This document shows positions 26,688 through 33,982 of a stretch of DNA of 64,000 nucleotides, piece by piece. Every line of letters begins with the position of its first letter. The first letter of the stretch is position 1. The translations under genes and the position numbers were made by a program. Source of the stretch: WRGA01 sp031553395 (GTDB lineage Bacteria > Bacteroidota > Bacteroidia > Bacteroidales > WRGA01); NCBI GenBank assembly GCA_031553395.1, contig JAVBLR010000015.1:110698-174697 (forward strand), written 5' to 3'. The notes beneath the pieces are model-generated. The model was not told the DNA's origin and ran no database searches. It saw only the letters and a list, made by a program, of their open reading frames with translations.

Positions 26688-27581
26688 TTAAAAACTCATT
26701 CTCAATCCCAATGTCAATCCAAGTCCACTAACACTGATATAAGAGCGTAAATCATCCATTGGTTTTGATGTGTCAACCGTATTGAAGTTCTTATTATTCG
26801 AATTTTTATCTAATTTCGTATGATATTCTGTTTGCAATTCTGATGTTGGTAATTGTGAAAGCATATCATTTCCGTTTACAGTATATTCTTTAACTTCTTT
26901 ATCTTTGCTTCCAACTGAAAAGTTACGATATTCCAATTCGGCGTAGGCTGACAGATTTTTATAAATTTTATAAGATGTACCTAAAGCAGCTTGGAAACCG
27001 CAAGTTGGATTCGGACTGATCTGGTCTTTTCGATGAAAATCTACTCCATTAGGATTAGGCTTTCCGTCAGGACCAACTAATCCGTTAGTTGTAATATCGA
27101 GTGTCCCATGGATGGGAATAATAACGCCAACCTTAGTATAAGGTTCAAAACCTTTTACGTTGCCAATGTAAAGTACTAATGCCGGTGCAATATCAAACGC
27201 TGTAACTTGTCCGTCGGATTGTACAACCGTAGTTCCGTTCATGACTGTTTGAAGCATTGTTTTTTCTTTACTTTGGTAATAATTAAATCCCATTTCAAGA
27301 CCCAAACGAGGAGTAAACCGATAACCTACTGTTCCCCCTACTCTACATCCTTCGCCAAATGAGCCGGTAACACTTTCTTCTGAAATCAATACATTATCCT
27401 TATATACTGTTTTCATTGGTTGAAGCCCGTTTACACTTGGAAATTCGGTCGATGCCATTTGCATAAAATAAGAACCTCCAAGTTTCACATACCAACGTTC
27501 TTGTTTCTCTTGTTGTGAAAAAACGCTAATTGTAACGCAAATTAGCAGTGTAGTAAAAAATAACCTTTTTGTGATAATCAT
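26688..27581 (-). CDS. Outer-membrane beta-barrel protein (OmpW/Omp_b-brl-like)
   Basis: 297 residues from ATG at 27581 (MIITKRLFFTTLLICVTISVFSQ signal peptide). A frame extension to 27623 is ruled out because the -7 box (27611-27618) lies within it. The mature part shows alternating amphipathic strands: YVKLGGSYFMQMAS, GGTVGYRFTPRLGLEMGFNYY, APALVLYIGNVKGFEPYTKVG, and a final strand GLGLTLGLRMSF ending in Phe, the classical Bam recognition terminus. Role unknown: porin, adhesin or structural. Single-gene unit with its own promoter and terminator. Confidence 0.85.
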   Translation of the reverse strand: MIITKRLFFTTLLICVTISVFSQQEKQERWYVKLGGSYFMQMASTEFPSVNGLQPMKTVYKDNVLISEESVTGSFGEGCRVGGTVGYRFTPRLGLEMGFNYYQSKEKTMLQTVMNGTTVVQSDGQVTAFDIAPALVLYIGNVKGFEPYTKVGVIIPIHGTLDITTNGLVGPDGKPNPNGVDFHRKDQISPNPTCGFQAALGTSYKIYKNLSAYAELEYRNFSVGSKDKEVKEYTVNGNDMLSQLPTSELQTEYHTKLDKNSNNKNFNTVDTSKPMDDLRSYISVSGLGLTLGLRMSF

Positions 27582-27610
27582 AAATCTATTTGTTTTTTTA
27601 ATAAGGGCAG

Positions 27611-27618
27611 CAAAGGTA
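27611..27618 (-). promoter_or_regulatory. -7 promoter element of the beta-barrel gene
   Basis: Minus-strand TACCTTTG is an exact TAnnTTTG match, about 30 bp upstream of the start codon, and fixes the start at 27581. Confidence 0.6.
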
Positions 27619-27632
27619 GACATTTTTAATCA

Positions 27633-27665
27633 AGTTAAAAATTAAAAGTTAAAAGTTAAAAATTT
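27633..27665. repeat. One-armed iterated-word array (AAGTTAAAA word)
   Basis: AAGTTAAAAATTAAAAGTTA and its continuation repeat a 7-nt word four to five times. Same word family as 10096-10130, 23982-24056 and 59096-59121, but without a facing arm. Confidence 0.6.
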
Positions 27666-27770
27666 AGATGTCAACCAATTACAACTCTGTATTTCAATTA
27701 TATATATTATTTTATTTTGACTTTTTGTTTTTTATTTTTAGTCAAATTATTTTATTTGCGGATATTTGAT

Positions 27771-27801
27771 TTTGTCATTTGTAAAAAAATAACTAACATT
27801 G
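27771..27801 (+). promoter_or_regulatory. Promoter of the threonine leader/operon
   Basis: TTTG (27771-27774), 19-nt spacer, TAACATTG (27794-27801), one base off TAnnTTTG. It lies ~47 bp before the leader peptide start codon, so the leader peptide would be translated from this transcript. Confidence 0.5.
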
Positions 27802-27847
27802 CACCTCGTTAAAAGATAAAATAAGCATCCGTGTAAAAATCAAACAC

Positions 27848-27907
27848 ATGCAAAATAGACTTACATATCTTTCTTATACAACTACAACAACCCCTTGGGG
27901 GGTATGA
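27848..27907 (+). CDS. Threonine operon leader peptide (thrL-like)
   Basis: A 19-codon frame, ATG to TGA. The peptide begins MQNRLTYLSY, then has five consecutive Thr codons (ACA ACT ACA ACA ACC, residues 11-15) and ends PWGV; six of 19 residues are Thr. It precedes thrA, whose operon makes threonine, so it fits the classical leader-peptide attenuator: ribosome stalling at Thr codons when charged tRNA-Thr is low. An ACCCC-TTGG-GGGGT hairpin (27889-27902) overlaps the end of the Thr run, and a terminator-like hairpin lies 25 nt after the stop (27932-27957). No homology search was possible; the call rests on codon content and position. Confidence 0.7.
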   Translation: MQNRLTYLSYTTTTTPWGV

Positions 27908-27931
27908 ATAACTTTCTCGAAAACAGATTTT

Positions 27932-27957
27932 CGCAGAGCAGCCCTTTGCGTAATTTT
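27932..27957 (+). terminator. Putative attenuator terminator of the thr leader
   Basis: 7-bp stem CGCAGAG / CTTTGCG (one G-U pair), 5-nt loop, tail TAATTTT. A competing hairpin CGAAAA-CAGA-TTTTCG (27918-27933) shares its first two bases. Weaker than the phe attenuator; the T tract is interrupted. Confidence 0.45.
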
Positions 27958-28010
27958 CCAAGCCAATTAATTTATTGAAAAAACAACAATTTTACATTTG
28001 TTTGTTTTAT

Positions 28011-28044
28011 TTTGGCACAAAAATCAATCATATTAATAACTTTG
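28011..28044 (+). promoter_or_regulatory. Possible second, leader-bypassing promoter of thrA
   Basis: TTTG (28011-28014), 22-nt spacer, TAACTTTG (28037-28044), an exact -7 match. A transcript from here would start downstream of the leader peptide and terminator. Its short leader can pair GGGTTG (28054-28059) with CAACCC (28087-28092). Confidence 0.45.
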
Positions 28045-28120
28045 CATTTTTATGGGTTGTCTATTTATATAGAAACATGCTGATTGCAACCCGTAATTTG
28101 TAACTCGTAACTAAATAAAG

Positions 28121-30556
28121 ATGAAAGTATTGAAATTCGGCGGAACATCCGTAGGTTCCGTAAATAGTTTATCGAATGTAAAGAAAATAGTAGAGGCTTG
28201 CAATGAGCCTGTAATCGTAGTGGTATCGGCATTAGGTGGAATAACCGACAAAATGCTTGAAACCTCAAGATTAGCATCATTAGGCGATACATCATACGAA
28301 AAAGAATTTATCGAAATCGTAACCCGCCATTTGAGTATCATTGATGGAATTGTACCCGAAAAGTACAAAAAAGAAATAACTGAAGGTGTTACCGCATTGT
28401 TAGATGAATTATCTAATATTTACCGCGGAGTATATCTTATTAAGGAACTTTCTCCGAAAACAAGCGATACAATTGTTAGTTATGGAGAGAGATTGTCTTC
28501 GTTGATTATCAGCAAAGTAATTGATGGTGCAGAATTATTTGATTCCCGTCAGTTTGTCAAAACTAAGAAACTGTTTGCAAAACATGATGTAGATGTTGAA
28601 TTGACAACTAAACTTGTGAAGGAATATTTTGCATATATGCCGAAAGTTTGCCTTGTTCCCGGTTTTATTTCTTCGGATAAGGAAACGAATGATGTAACAA
28701 ATTTAGGCCGTGGCGGCTCTGATTATACAGCTTCCCTATTGGCTGCTATTTTGGATGCCGAAGTATTGGAAATATGGACGGATGTTGATGGATTTCTTAC
28801 TGCCGACCCTCGTATCATCAGTACAGCGTATGTTATTGACAAACTGAGTTATATCGAAGCAATGGAGTTATGTAACTTTGGAGCAAAGGTAATTTATCCA
28901 CCAACTATTTATCCGGTTTATCACAAGAATATACCAATTCGTATAAAAAACACATTCAATCCGGAAGCTCCGGGAACATTTATTTCACGCGAAAAAGTGG
29001 ATGAAAAAGGGAAAGCTATCAAAGGAATTTCGTCAATCAATGATACTTGTTTGATTACGATTCAAGGATTGGGAATGGTTGGAATTATCGGTGTAAATTA
29101 CCGAATTTTCCGGTCACTGGCTTCATCGGGCATCAGCGTATTTTTGGTTTCTCAGGCATCATCGGAAAATACAACTTCCATTGGTGTTAAAAATTCGGAT
29201 GCAAACCGAGCGTTAGAAGTGCTTCAAACCGAGTTTAAACGTGAAATTGAACAAGGCGAATTAAATAATATCAAAGCCGAAAAAGATTTGGCAACTGTAG
29301 CAATTGTAGGGGAAAATATGAAACATACTCCGGGAATTGCAGGAAAATTATTTAATACACTAGGGCGGAACGGTATTAATGTAATAGCCTGTGCTCAAGG
29401 TGCTTCCGAAACCAATATCTCATTTGTAATTGATTTAAAGAATTTGCGGAAAGCGTTGAATGTTATTCATGATTCATTCTTTTTATCCGAATACCGTGCA
29501 CTAAACTTGTTTATTATTGGTGTCGGAACAGTGGGAGGAAGTTTGCTTGAACAAATACGGATGCAACAACCGAAATTGATGGTGCAAAATTCATTAAAAC
29601 TGAAAGTTGTGGGAATTGCCGATGAATACAAGGCTATTTTCAAACGCGAAGGAATCGATCTTTCAAGTTATAAAGAAGAATTGGAAAAGAATGGAAAACC
29701 AAATTCTCCCGAATTAATGAAAAATGAGATTTTGGAAATGAATATTTTCAATTCGGTTTTTGTAGATTGTACGGCAAGTCCGGCTGTTGCTGATTTATAT
29801 AAAGAATTGTTATCCAATAATGTATCCGTTGTCGCAGCCAATAAAATTGCTTCTTCGTCTAATTATAAACATTATGCCGAACTAAAGGATATTGCCCGCA
29901 AACGCGATGTTAAATATTTATTTGAAACCAATGTTGGCGCAGGATTACCTATTATTAATACAATTAATAATTTGATAAATAGCGGTGACCGTATCCTAAA
30001 ATTAGAAGCAGTTTTATCGGGAACATTGAATTTCATTTTTAATACATTAAGTAAAGATATTCCGTTAAGCAAGGCTATTCAAATGGCTAAGGAAGCTCGT
30101 TATTCCGAACCAGACCCGCGCATTGATTTAAGCGGAAAAGATGTGATTCGAAAATTGGTTATTCTTGCACGTGAATCGGGATATGAAATTGATCAGGACG
30201 ATGTTATTAAGAATTTATTTATTCCTGATAAATATTTCCAAGGCTCATTGGATGATTTCTGGAAAACGATTCCCGCAATGGATGCCGAATTTGAAGCAAA
30301 ACGAAAAGTATTGGAAGCCGAAAACAAACATTGGCGTTTTGTTGCCAAACTTGAAAACGGAGTCGCTGAGGTAGGATTGCAAGCTGTAGACAGCCGTCAT
30401 CCGTTTTACGACCTCGAAGGAAGCAACAACATCATCATGATAACAACCGAACGTTATCACGATTATCCGATGATTATCAAAGGATATGGCGCCGGAGCAA
30501 GTGTAACTTCTGCCGGAGTTTTTGCAGACATTATTAGCATCGCAAACATTCGATAA
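28121..30556 (+). CDS. thrA: Bifunctional aspartokinase / homoserine dehydrogenase
   Basis: 811 residues, the size of ThrA. Residues 1-~300 are the aspartokinase (MKVLKFGGTSVGS start; NLGRGGSDYTASLLA; EIWTDVDGFLTADPR), ~310-455 are paired ACT domains for allosteric feedback (GMVGIIGVNYRIF, NVIACAQGASETNISFVID), and ~465-811 the homoserine dehydrogenase (FIIGVGTVGGSLLEQ Rossmann motif; FVDCTASPAVADLY; ANKIASS; FETNVGAGLPIINT; LSGTLNFIF). Catalyses the first and third steps from aspartate to homoserine. First structural gene of the thr operon, preceded by a Thr-rich leader peptide. Downstream, the operon is interrupted by the GxxExxY unit. Confidence 0.97.
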   Translation: MKVLKFGGTSVGSVNSLSNVKKIVEACNEPVIVVVSALGGITDKMLETSRLASLGDTSYEKEFIEIVTRHLSIIDGIVPEKYKKEITEGVTALLDELSNIYRGVYLIKELSPKTSDTIVSYGERLSSLIISKVIDGAELFDSRQFVKTKKLFAKHDVDVELTTKLVKEYFAYMPKVCLVPGFISSDKETNDVTNLGRGGSDYTASLLAAILDAEVLEIWTDVDGFLTADPRIISTAYVIDKLSYIEAMELCNFGAKVIYPPTIYPVYHKNIPIRIKNTFNPEAPGTFISREKVDEKGKAIKGISSINDTCLITIQGLGMVGIIGVNYRIFRSLASSGISVFLVSQASSENTTSIGVKNSDANRALEVLQTEFKREIEQGELNNIKAEKDLATVAIVGENMKHTPGIAGKLFNTLGRNGINVIACAQGASETNISFVIDLKNLRKALNVIHDSFFLSEYRALNLFIIGVGTVGGSLLEQIRMQQPKLMVQNSLKLKVVGIADEYKAIFKREGIDLSSYKEELEKNGKPNSPELMKNEILEMNIFNSVFVDCTASPAVADLYKELLSNNVSVVAANKIASSSNYKHYAELKDIARKRDVKYLFETNVGAGLPIINTINNLINSGDRILKLEAVLSGTLNFIFNTLSKDIPLSKAIQMAKEARYSEPDPRIDLSGKDVIRKLVILARESGYEIDQDDVIKNLFIPDKYFQGSLDDFWKTIPAMDAEFEAKRKVLEAENKHWRFVAKLENGVAEVGLQAVDSRHPFYDLEGSNNIIMITTERYHDYPMIIKGYGAGASVTSAGVFADIISIANIR

Positions 30557-30631
30557 TAAGTTCTCACGGATTTGTTATTTGTAAATACATTTTTTATTTC
30601 TCAGATAAAACTGACATGTCAATTTTACTGG

Positions 30632-30661
30632 TTCGCACAGATTTCACGGATTACACAGATT
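30632..30661 (+). repeat. Left 30-bp inverted repeat of the GxxExxY unit
   Basis: Starts TTCGCACAGATTTCACGG, ends TTACACAGATT; exact reverse complement of 31284-31313. Three rounds of a 9-nt ACAGATT-like word. Confidence 0.9.
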
Positions 30662-30763
30662 TTTTAAACTTAGGGTTCAATGTCTATTTTTAGAATATCC
30701 AAAATAATATTTTTGTCGACTTAAAAACAAAAGTATTAATGTAATTTGAAAGTTGTAGAAGAT

Positions 30764-31147
30764 ATGGAAATGGAAAGTTTGAACAAAAAGACGTATGATA
30801 TTCGAAAAGTGTGTTTTGATATTCAGAATAAACTAGGGCCAGGATTATTGGAAAGTGTTTATGAAGCTATATTGAGTTATAAATTGATGCAAATGGGATA
30901 TGATATTAAGACTCAAGTTCCAATTCCTGTTGTATATGAAGATGTAAAAATTGATATGGGATTCAGATTAGATATTTTGGTTGATAAAGAAATTATTATT
31001 GAGCTGAAATCTGTGGAAAGTTTACAACGAATTCATGCAAAACAATTACTAACTTATTTGAAACTAACAGACATAAAATTAGGATTATTAATAAATTTCA
31101 ATTCAGACTCTTTAGACAAGAAAAATTTTATCAGAATAATAAATTAA
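30764..31147 (+). CDS. GxxExxY protein (PDDEXK_3 family)
   Basis: 127 residues from ATG at 30764; a TTG in frame at 30746 would add six. The name motif is visible as GLLESVYEAIL, preceded by VCFDIQNKLGPG. The nuclease-like core is FRLDILVDKEIIIELKSV: the Asp of RLD and the E-x-K of ELK are in the order of a PD-(D/E)XK active site, and the family is assigned to that superfamily. No function is established for it. It sits alone inside perfect 30-bp inverted repeats within the threonine operon, so a role in the spread or maintenance of the repeats is a natural but untested idea. It is unrelated to threonine synthesis. Confidence 0.88.
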   Translation: MEMESLNKKTYDIRKVCFDIQNKLGPGLLESVYEAILSYKLMQMGYDIKTQVPIPVVYEDVKIDMGFRLDILVDKEIIIELKSVESLQRIHAKQLLTYLKLTDIKLGLLINFNSDSLDKKNFIRIIN

Positions 31148-31283
31148 TTTCTCACATAGATTTCACGGATTATTCTTATTTATGGCATTAACATATATTT
31201 TTTTTAATATATTCAAATATCAGTGAAATAGAAAAATAAAAGTTCTATCTCTCTTGTTAGGATTAACAAAACGTGTTAAAAAT

Positions 31284-31313
31284 AATCTGTGTAATCCGTG
31301 AAATCTGTGCGAA
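31284..31313 (-). repeat. Right 30-bp inverted repeat of the GxxExxY unit
   Basis: Starts AATCTGTGTAATCCGTG; perfect complement of 30632-30661. It ends 26 bp before the ATG of the next gene and therefore forms most of its leader. Confidence 0.9.
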
Positions 31314-31339
31314 ACTAAGCATTAAATTTGTGTAAAATA

Positions 31340-32548
31340 ATGAAATATATAATTATACTAGGTGATGGAATGGCTGATGAGCCGATTGAAGCTTTAGGAA
31401 ATAAAACGCCATTGCAATTTGCCGATACTCCGAATATCGACAAACTGGCGAAATTGGGAAAATCGGGAATGCTGGATACAATTCCCGAAGGTTTTTCACC
31501 CGGAAGTGAGATTGCTAATCTTTCGGTATTGGGATACAATGTGCCGGAAGTGTTTGAAGGACGTGGTTCTCTCGAAGCTGCAAGTATGGGCGTAGAAATC
31601 TTTCCCGGAGAAGTTGCTATGCGATGCAATCTAATCTGCATTGAAGACGGGAAAATCAAAAATCATTCTGCCGGACATATTTCCAATCAGGAAGCAAAAG
31701 AACTGATAAGTTATTTGAATAAAGAATTGGCAAATGATATTATCAGTTTCTATCATGGAGTTTCGTACAGACATTTACTAAAGATAAAAGATGGAAACAA
31801 ACATATCATTTGTACTCCACCACACAATGTTCCCGGAACACCATTTAAAGATGTAATGATAAAAGCTGAAGTTCCTGAAGCGCAATCTACAGCTGATATG
31901 TTGAATGATTTAATCCTTCGTTCTCAGGAATTGTTGGAAAATCATCCGGTAAATCTGAAAAGAAAGGCAAATGGGAAAGACCCGGCCAATAGTATTTGGC
32001 CATGGTCGCCGGGATATAAGCCAAATATGAAAAAATTATCCGAATTATATCCAATAAAATCCGGAGCTGTTATTTCGGCAGTGGATTTAATTAAAGGGAT
32101 TGGTATTTATGCAGGATTAGAGTCAATTGATGTTGAAGGTGCAACCGGACTTTATGATACTAATTATGAAGGAAAAGCCCAAGCAGCCATTGATGCGTTA
32201 CGTAAAGATGATTTTGTCTATTTGCATATTGAAGCAAGCGACGAGGCCGGACATGAAGGTGATTTCAACCTGAAAACAAAAACGATTCAGTATTTGGATA
32301 AACGGGTAGTAAAAACCATTTTGGAGGAATTGCAAACTTGGGACGAACCGGTTACAATTGCCCTTTTACCTGACCATCCGACTCCTTGCCGGATAAAAAC
32401 GCATACATCCGACCCTGTTCCGTTTATTATTTATAAATCAACTGAAGAAGGCGACGATGTACAGGTTTATGATGAATTTGCTGCTCGAAAAGGTGCTTAC
32501 GGCTTGCTGAAAGGTAATGAGTTTATGAAAGCTTTGTTTGAAAAATGA
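31340..32548 (+). CDS. ApgM-type phosphoglycerate mutase homologue, probable homoserine kinase
   Basis: 402 residues from ATG at 31340 (MKYIIILGDGMADEPIEALG); an upstream in-frame TTG at 31328 is not used, as family members start at this strand. Motifs of the cofactor-independent (archaeal-type) mutase / alkaline-phosphatase superfamily: GDGMAD, CTPPHNVPGTPFKD, HIEASDEAGHEGD, LLPDHPTPCRIKTHTSDPVPF. There is no GHMP-type ThrB between thrA and thrC, and in Bacteroidota a diverged member of this family is regarded as the homoserine kinase. Position supports phosphorylation of homoserine to O-phosphohomoserine for ThrC. True glycolytic mutase activity is the alternative. Confidence 0.85.
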   Translation: MKYIIILGDGMADEPIEALGNKTPLQFADTPNIDKLAKLGKSGMLDTIPEGFSPGSEIANLSVLGYNVPEVFEGRGSLEAASMGVEIFPGEVAMRCNLICIEDGKIKNHSAGHISNQEAKELISYLNKELANDIISFYHGVSYRHLLKIKDGNKHIICTPPHNVPGTPFKDVMIKAEVPEAQSTADMLNDLILRSQELLENHPVNLKRKANGKDPANSIWPWSPGYKPNMKKLSELYPIKSGAVISAVDLIKGIGIYAGLESIDVEGATGLYDTNYEGKAQAAIDALRKDDFVYLHIEASDEAGHEGDFNLKTKTIQYLDKRVVKTILEELQTWDEPVTIALLPDHPTPCRIKTHTSDPVPFIIYKSTEEGDDVQVYDEFAARKGAYGLLKGNEFMKALFEK

Positions 32549-32549
32549 A

Positions 32550-32602
32550 TTAATGTGCCAATTAATATAAGTGCATTTTTATTAGCACATTGGCATATTA
32601 GA
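32550..32602. repeat. Iterated-word dyad (ATGTGCCAAT word)
   Basis: TAATGTGCCAAT (32551-32562) faces ATTAGCACATTGGCATATTA (32581-32600). Pairs are AATGTGC/GCACATT and TGCCAAT/ATTGGCA, which compete. The word is the same as at 61952-62020 between aroG and tyrA, including the following ATTAGATAATTG, so both amino-acid operons carry this family at an internal junction. Confidence 0.7.
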
Positions 32603-32619
32603 TAATTGTTATATTAATT

Positions 32620-33438
32620 ATGTCATCCGAAAAAATCAACGATTACAACCAAAAATTACTCGCTGTATTGGGAACAATTGTAGCGATAGGATTTATATTT
32701 GCATTAATTGCTGGTATTGCGGTTTTTGTATCAGATTTCTTTTTTGATAGAAATTACAATAGCAACCGTGGGTTAATTTCTGACGAACAACTTTCGGATA
32801 TGCAGAAAGATAGTTTGATAAAACAAATCATATCATTTGATACTCCGATTTTAATTGATACGGTAAATGCTGTTTATTTAATTCCTGTTGTTCCTAAAAA
32901 TCTAAAAAATCCGGAACGTTCTCAAAATTTTGCTGATAGAACGGAAACAACCCTTGAATATAGTTCTTTCAAAAAAGGATATGGAGAATATTATGCAGAA
33001 TATGCAAATATGTTGTTGTATAATTCTCCGAAAAACGAAATTGAGAAATTATTTTCCAAACGAATTCTCATCACATCATTGGAAACATATTATTTTAAGG
33101 ACGATATACTAATCGTTTTCAAAGGTGCTGATAAAGATAATAATCAGGATGGAAGGATTGACTCGGATGATTTTAGTTCATTGTATGTTTATTCGTTGAA
33201 TACAAAGAAAATGAGAATAATTTCTCAGCAAGAATCAGATATTATTAATTATGAATTCATCGAAAATTCAAAGGATCTATTTGTAACGCTTGGCATTGAT
33301 AGAAATAAAGATGGTAAGTACGATTATTCTTATGAACCATGCGAAGTAAAAAGATATAATTTCGGAACAGAAACATTGGAAAACATCATTCCTGCAACTT
33401 TACATAACGAAGTATTGAAATTGGTTTCAGGAATTTAG
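32620..33438 (+). CDS. Membrane-anchored hypothetical protein with calcium-loop-like motifs
   Basis: 272 residues; not recognised. One N-terminal membrane segment (LLAVLGTIVAIGFIFALIAGI, ~13-33), then a hydrophilic domain outside the membrane. Two Asp-rich loops, DKDNNQDGRIDSDD (~170) and DRNKDGKYDY (~228), look like EF-hand or dockerin calcium sites. No enzyme motif. It is transcribed with the threonine operon, between the kinase and a GNAT gene, but nothing suggests a part in threonine synthesis. Confidence 0.75.
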   Translation: MSSEKINDYNQKLLAVLGTIVAIGFIFALIAGIAVFVSDFFFDRNYNSNRGLISDEQLSDMQKDSLIKQIISFDTPILIDTVNAVYLIPVVPKNLKNPERSQNFADRTETTLEYSSFKKGYGEYYAEYANMLLYNSPKNEIEKLFSKRILITSLETYYFKDDILIVFKGADKDNNQDGRIDSDDFSSLYVYSLNTKKMRIISQQESDIINYEFIENSKDLFVTLGIDRNKDGKYDYSYEPCEVKRYNFGTETLENIIPATLHNEVLKLVSGI

Positions 33439-33458
33439 ATTGTGTAGCAAAAATAAAT

Positions 33459-33965
33459 ATGATTCGAAAAGTTCAATTATCCGATGCTCAGGCTATTGCT
33501 GAAATCTACAATTATTATATTGAAAATACGATAATAACTTTTGAATTAGAACCGATTGACGCTGATGAAGAAAGATTCCGGATACTCAACATCACAAATA
33601 ATGGTTATCCATATATTGTTTATGAAGAACAAGGAGGGGTAATTGGATATGCCTATTTATCGAAATGGAGAGAACGGGAAGCTTATAACAACACATTAGA
33701 GACAAGTATTTACCTGCATAAGGACCATTGTGGAAAGGGAATAGGTAAAATATTGTACAAAGCATTAATAGATTTGGCAAAAGAGAAAAAAGTCCATGTG
33801 TTAATTGGAAGTATATCCTGTCCAAATTCCGAAAGTCAAAAGTTACATGAGAAATTAGGTTTCGAAAAAGTGGGAGTATTTAAAGAAGTTGGTTGTAAAT
33901 TTGATAAATATATTGATGTCGAGTTTTGGCAATTATCATTATCTGCACAAATAACAAATAACTAG
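33459..33965 (+). CDS. GNAT N-acetyltransferase, phosphinothricin acetyltransferase-like
   Basis: 168 residues. GNAT fold with IRKVQLSDAQAIAEIYNYYI at the N-terminus, an acceptor loop VIGYAYLSKWREREAYNNT, and the acetyl-CoA loop HCGKGIGKILYKALI (R/Q-x-x-G-x-G/A type). The ending KLGFEKVGVFKEVGCKFDKYIDVEFWQLSL is typical of the Bar/Pat subgroup, which acetylates amino-acid-like substrates such as phosphinothricin or methionine sulfone. It lies 17 bp before thrC in the threonine operon. Natural substrate unknown. Confidence 0.88.
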   Translation: MIRKVQLSDAQAIAEIYNYYIENTIITFELEPIDADEERFRILNITNNGYPYIVYEEQGGVIGYAYLSKWREREAYNNTLETSIYLHKDHCGKGIGKILYKALIDLAKEKKVHVLIGSISCPNSESQKLHEKLGFEKVGVFKEVGCKFDKYIDVEFWQLSLSAQITNN

Positions 33966-33982
33966 CAACAAATAAACATAAA

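Larger units (their letters stand above)
30632..31313. mobile_element. GxxExxY-gene unit bounded by perfect 30-bp terminal inverted repeats
   Basis: A 682-bp unit between thrA and the kinase gene. Its first 30 bases (TTCGCACAGATTT onward, 30632-30661) are the exact reverse complement of its last 30 (31284-31313, ending GTGCGAA). The repeats iterate a 9-nt word (ACAGATTTC / ACGGATTAC / ACAGATT). A degraded third copy, in the left orientation, follows the gene stop (ACATAGATTTCACGGATTA, about 31153-31171). Inside is one gene, a PD-(D/E)XK-type GxxExxY protein. No clear target-site duplication; only ACT is shared near the edges. Mobility is inferred from the repeats and from interruption of the operon. 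Confidence 0.65.

Noticed and set aside
27582..27623. 14-residue extension of the beta-barrel protein
   Set aside because: It contains the -7 promoter box (27611-27618); the signal peptide starts at 27581.
30620..31320. Target-site duplication around the GxxExxY unit
   Set aside because: Only a three-base ACT is common to both edges, which is not significant.
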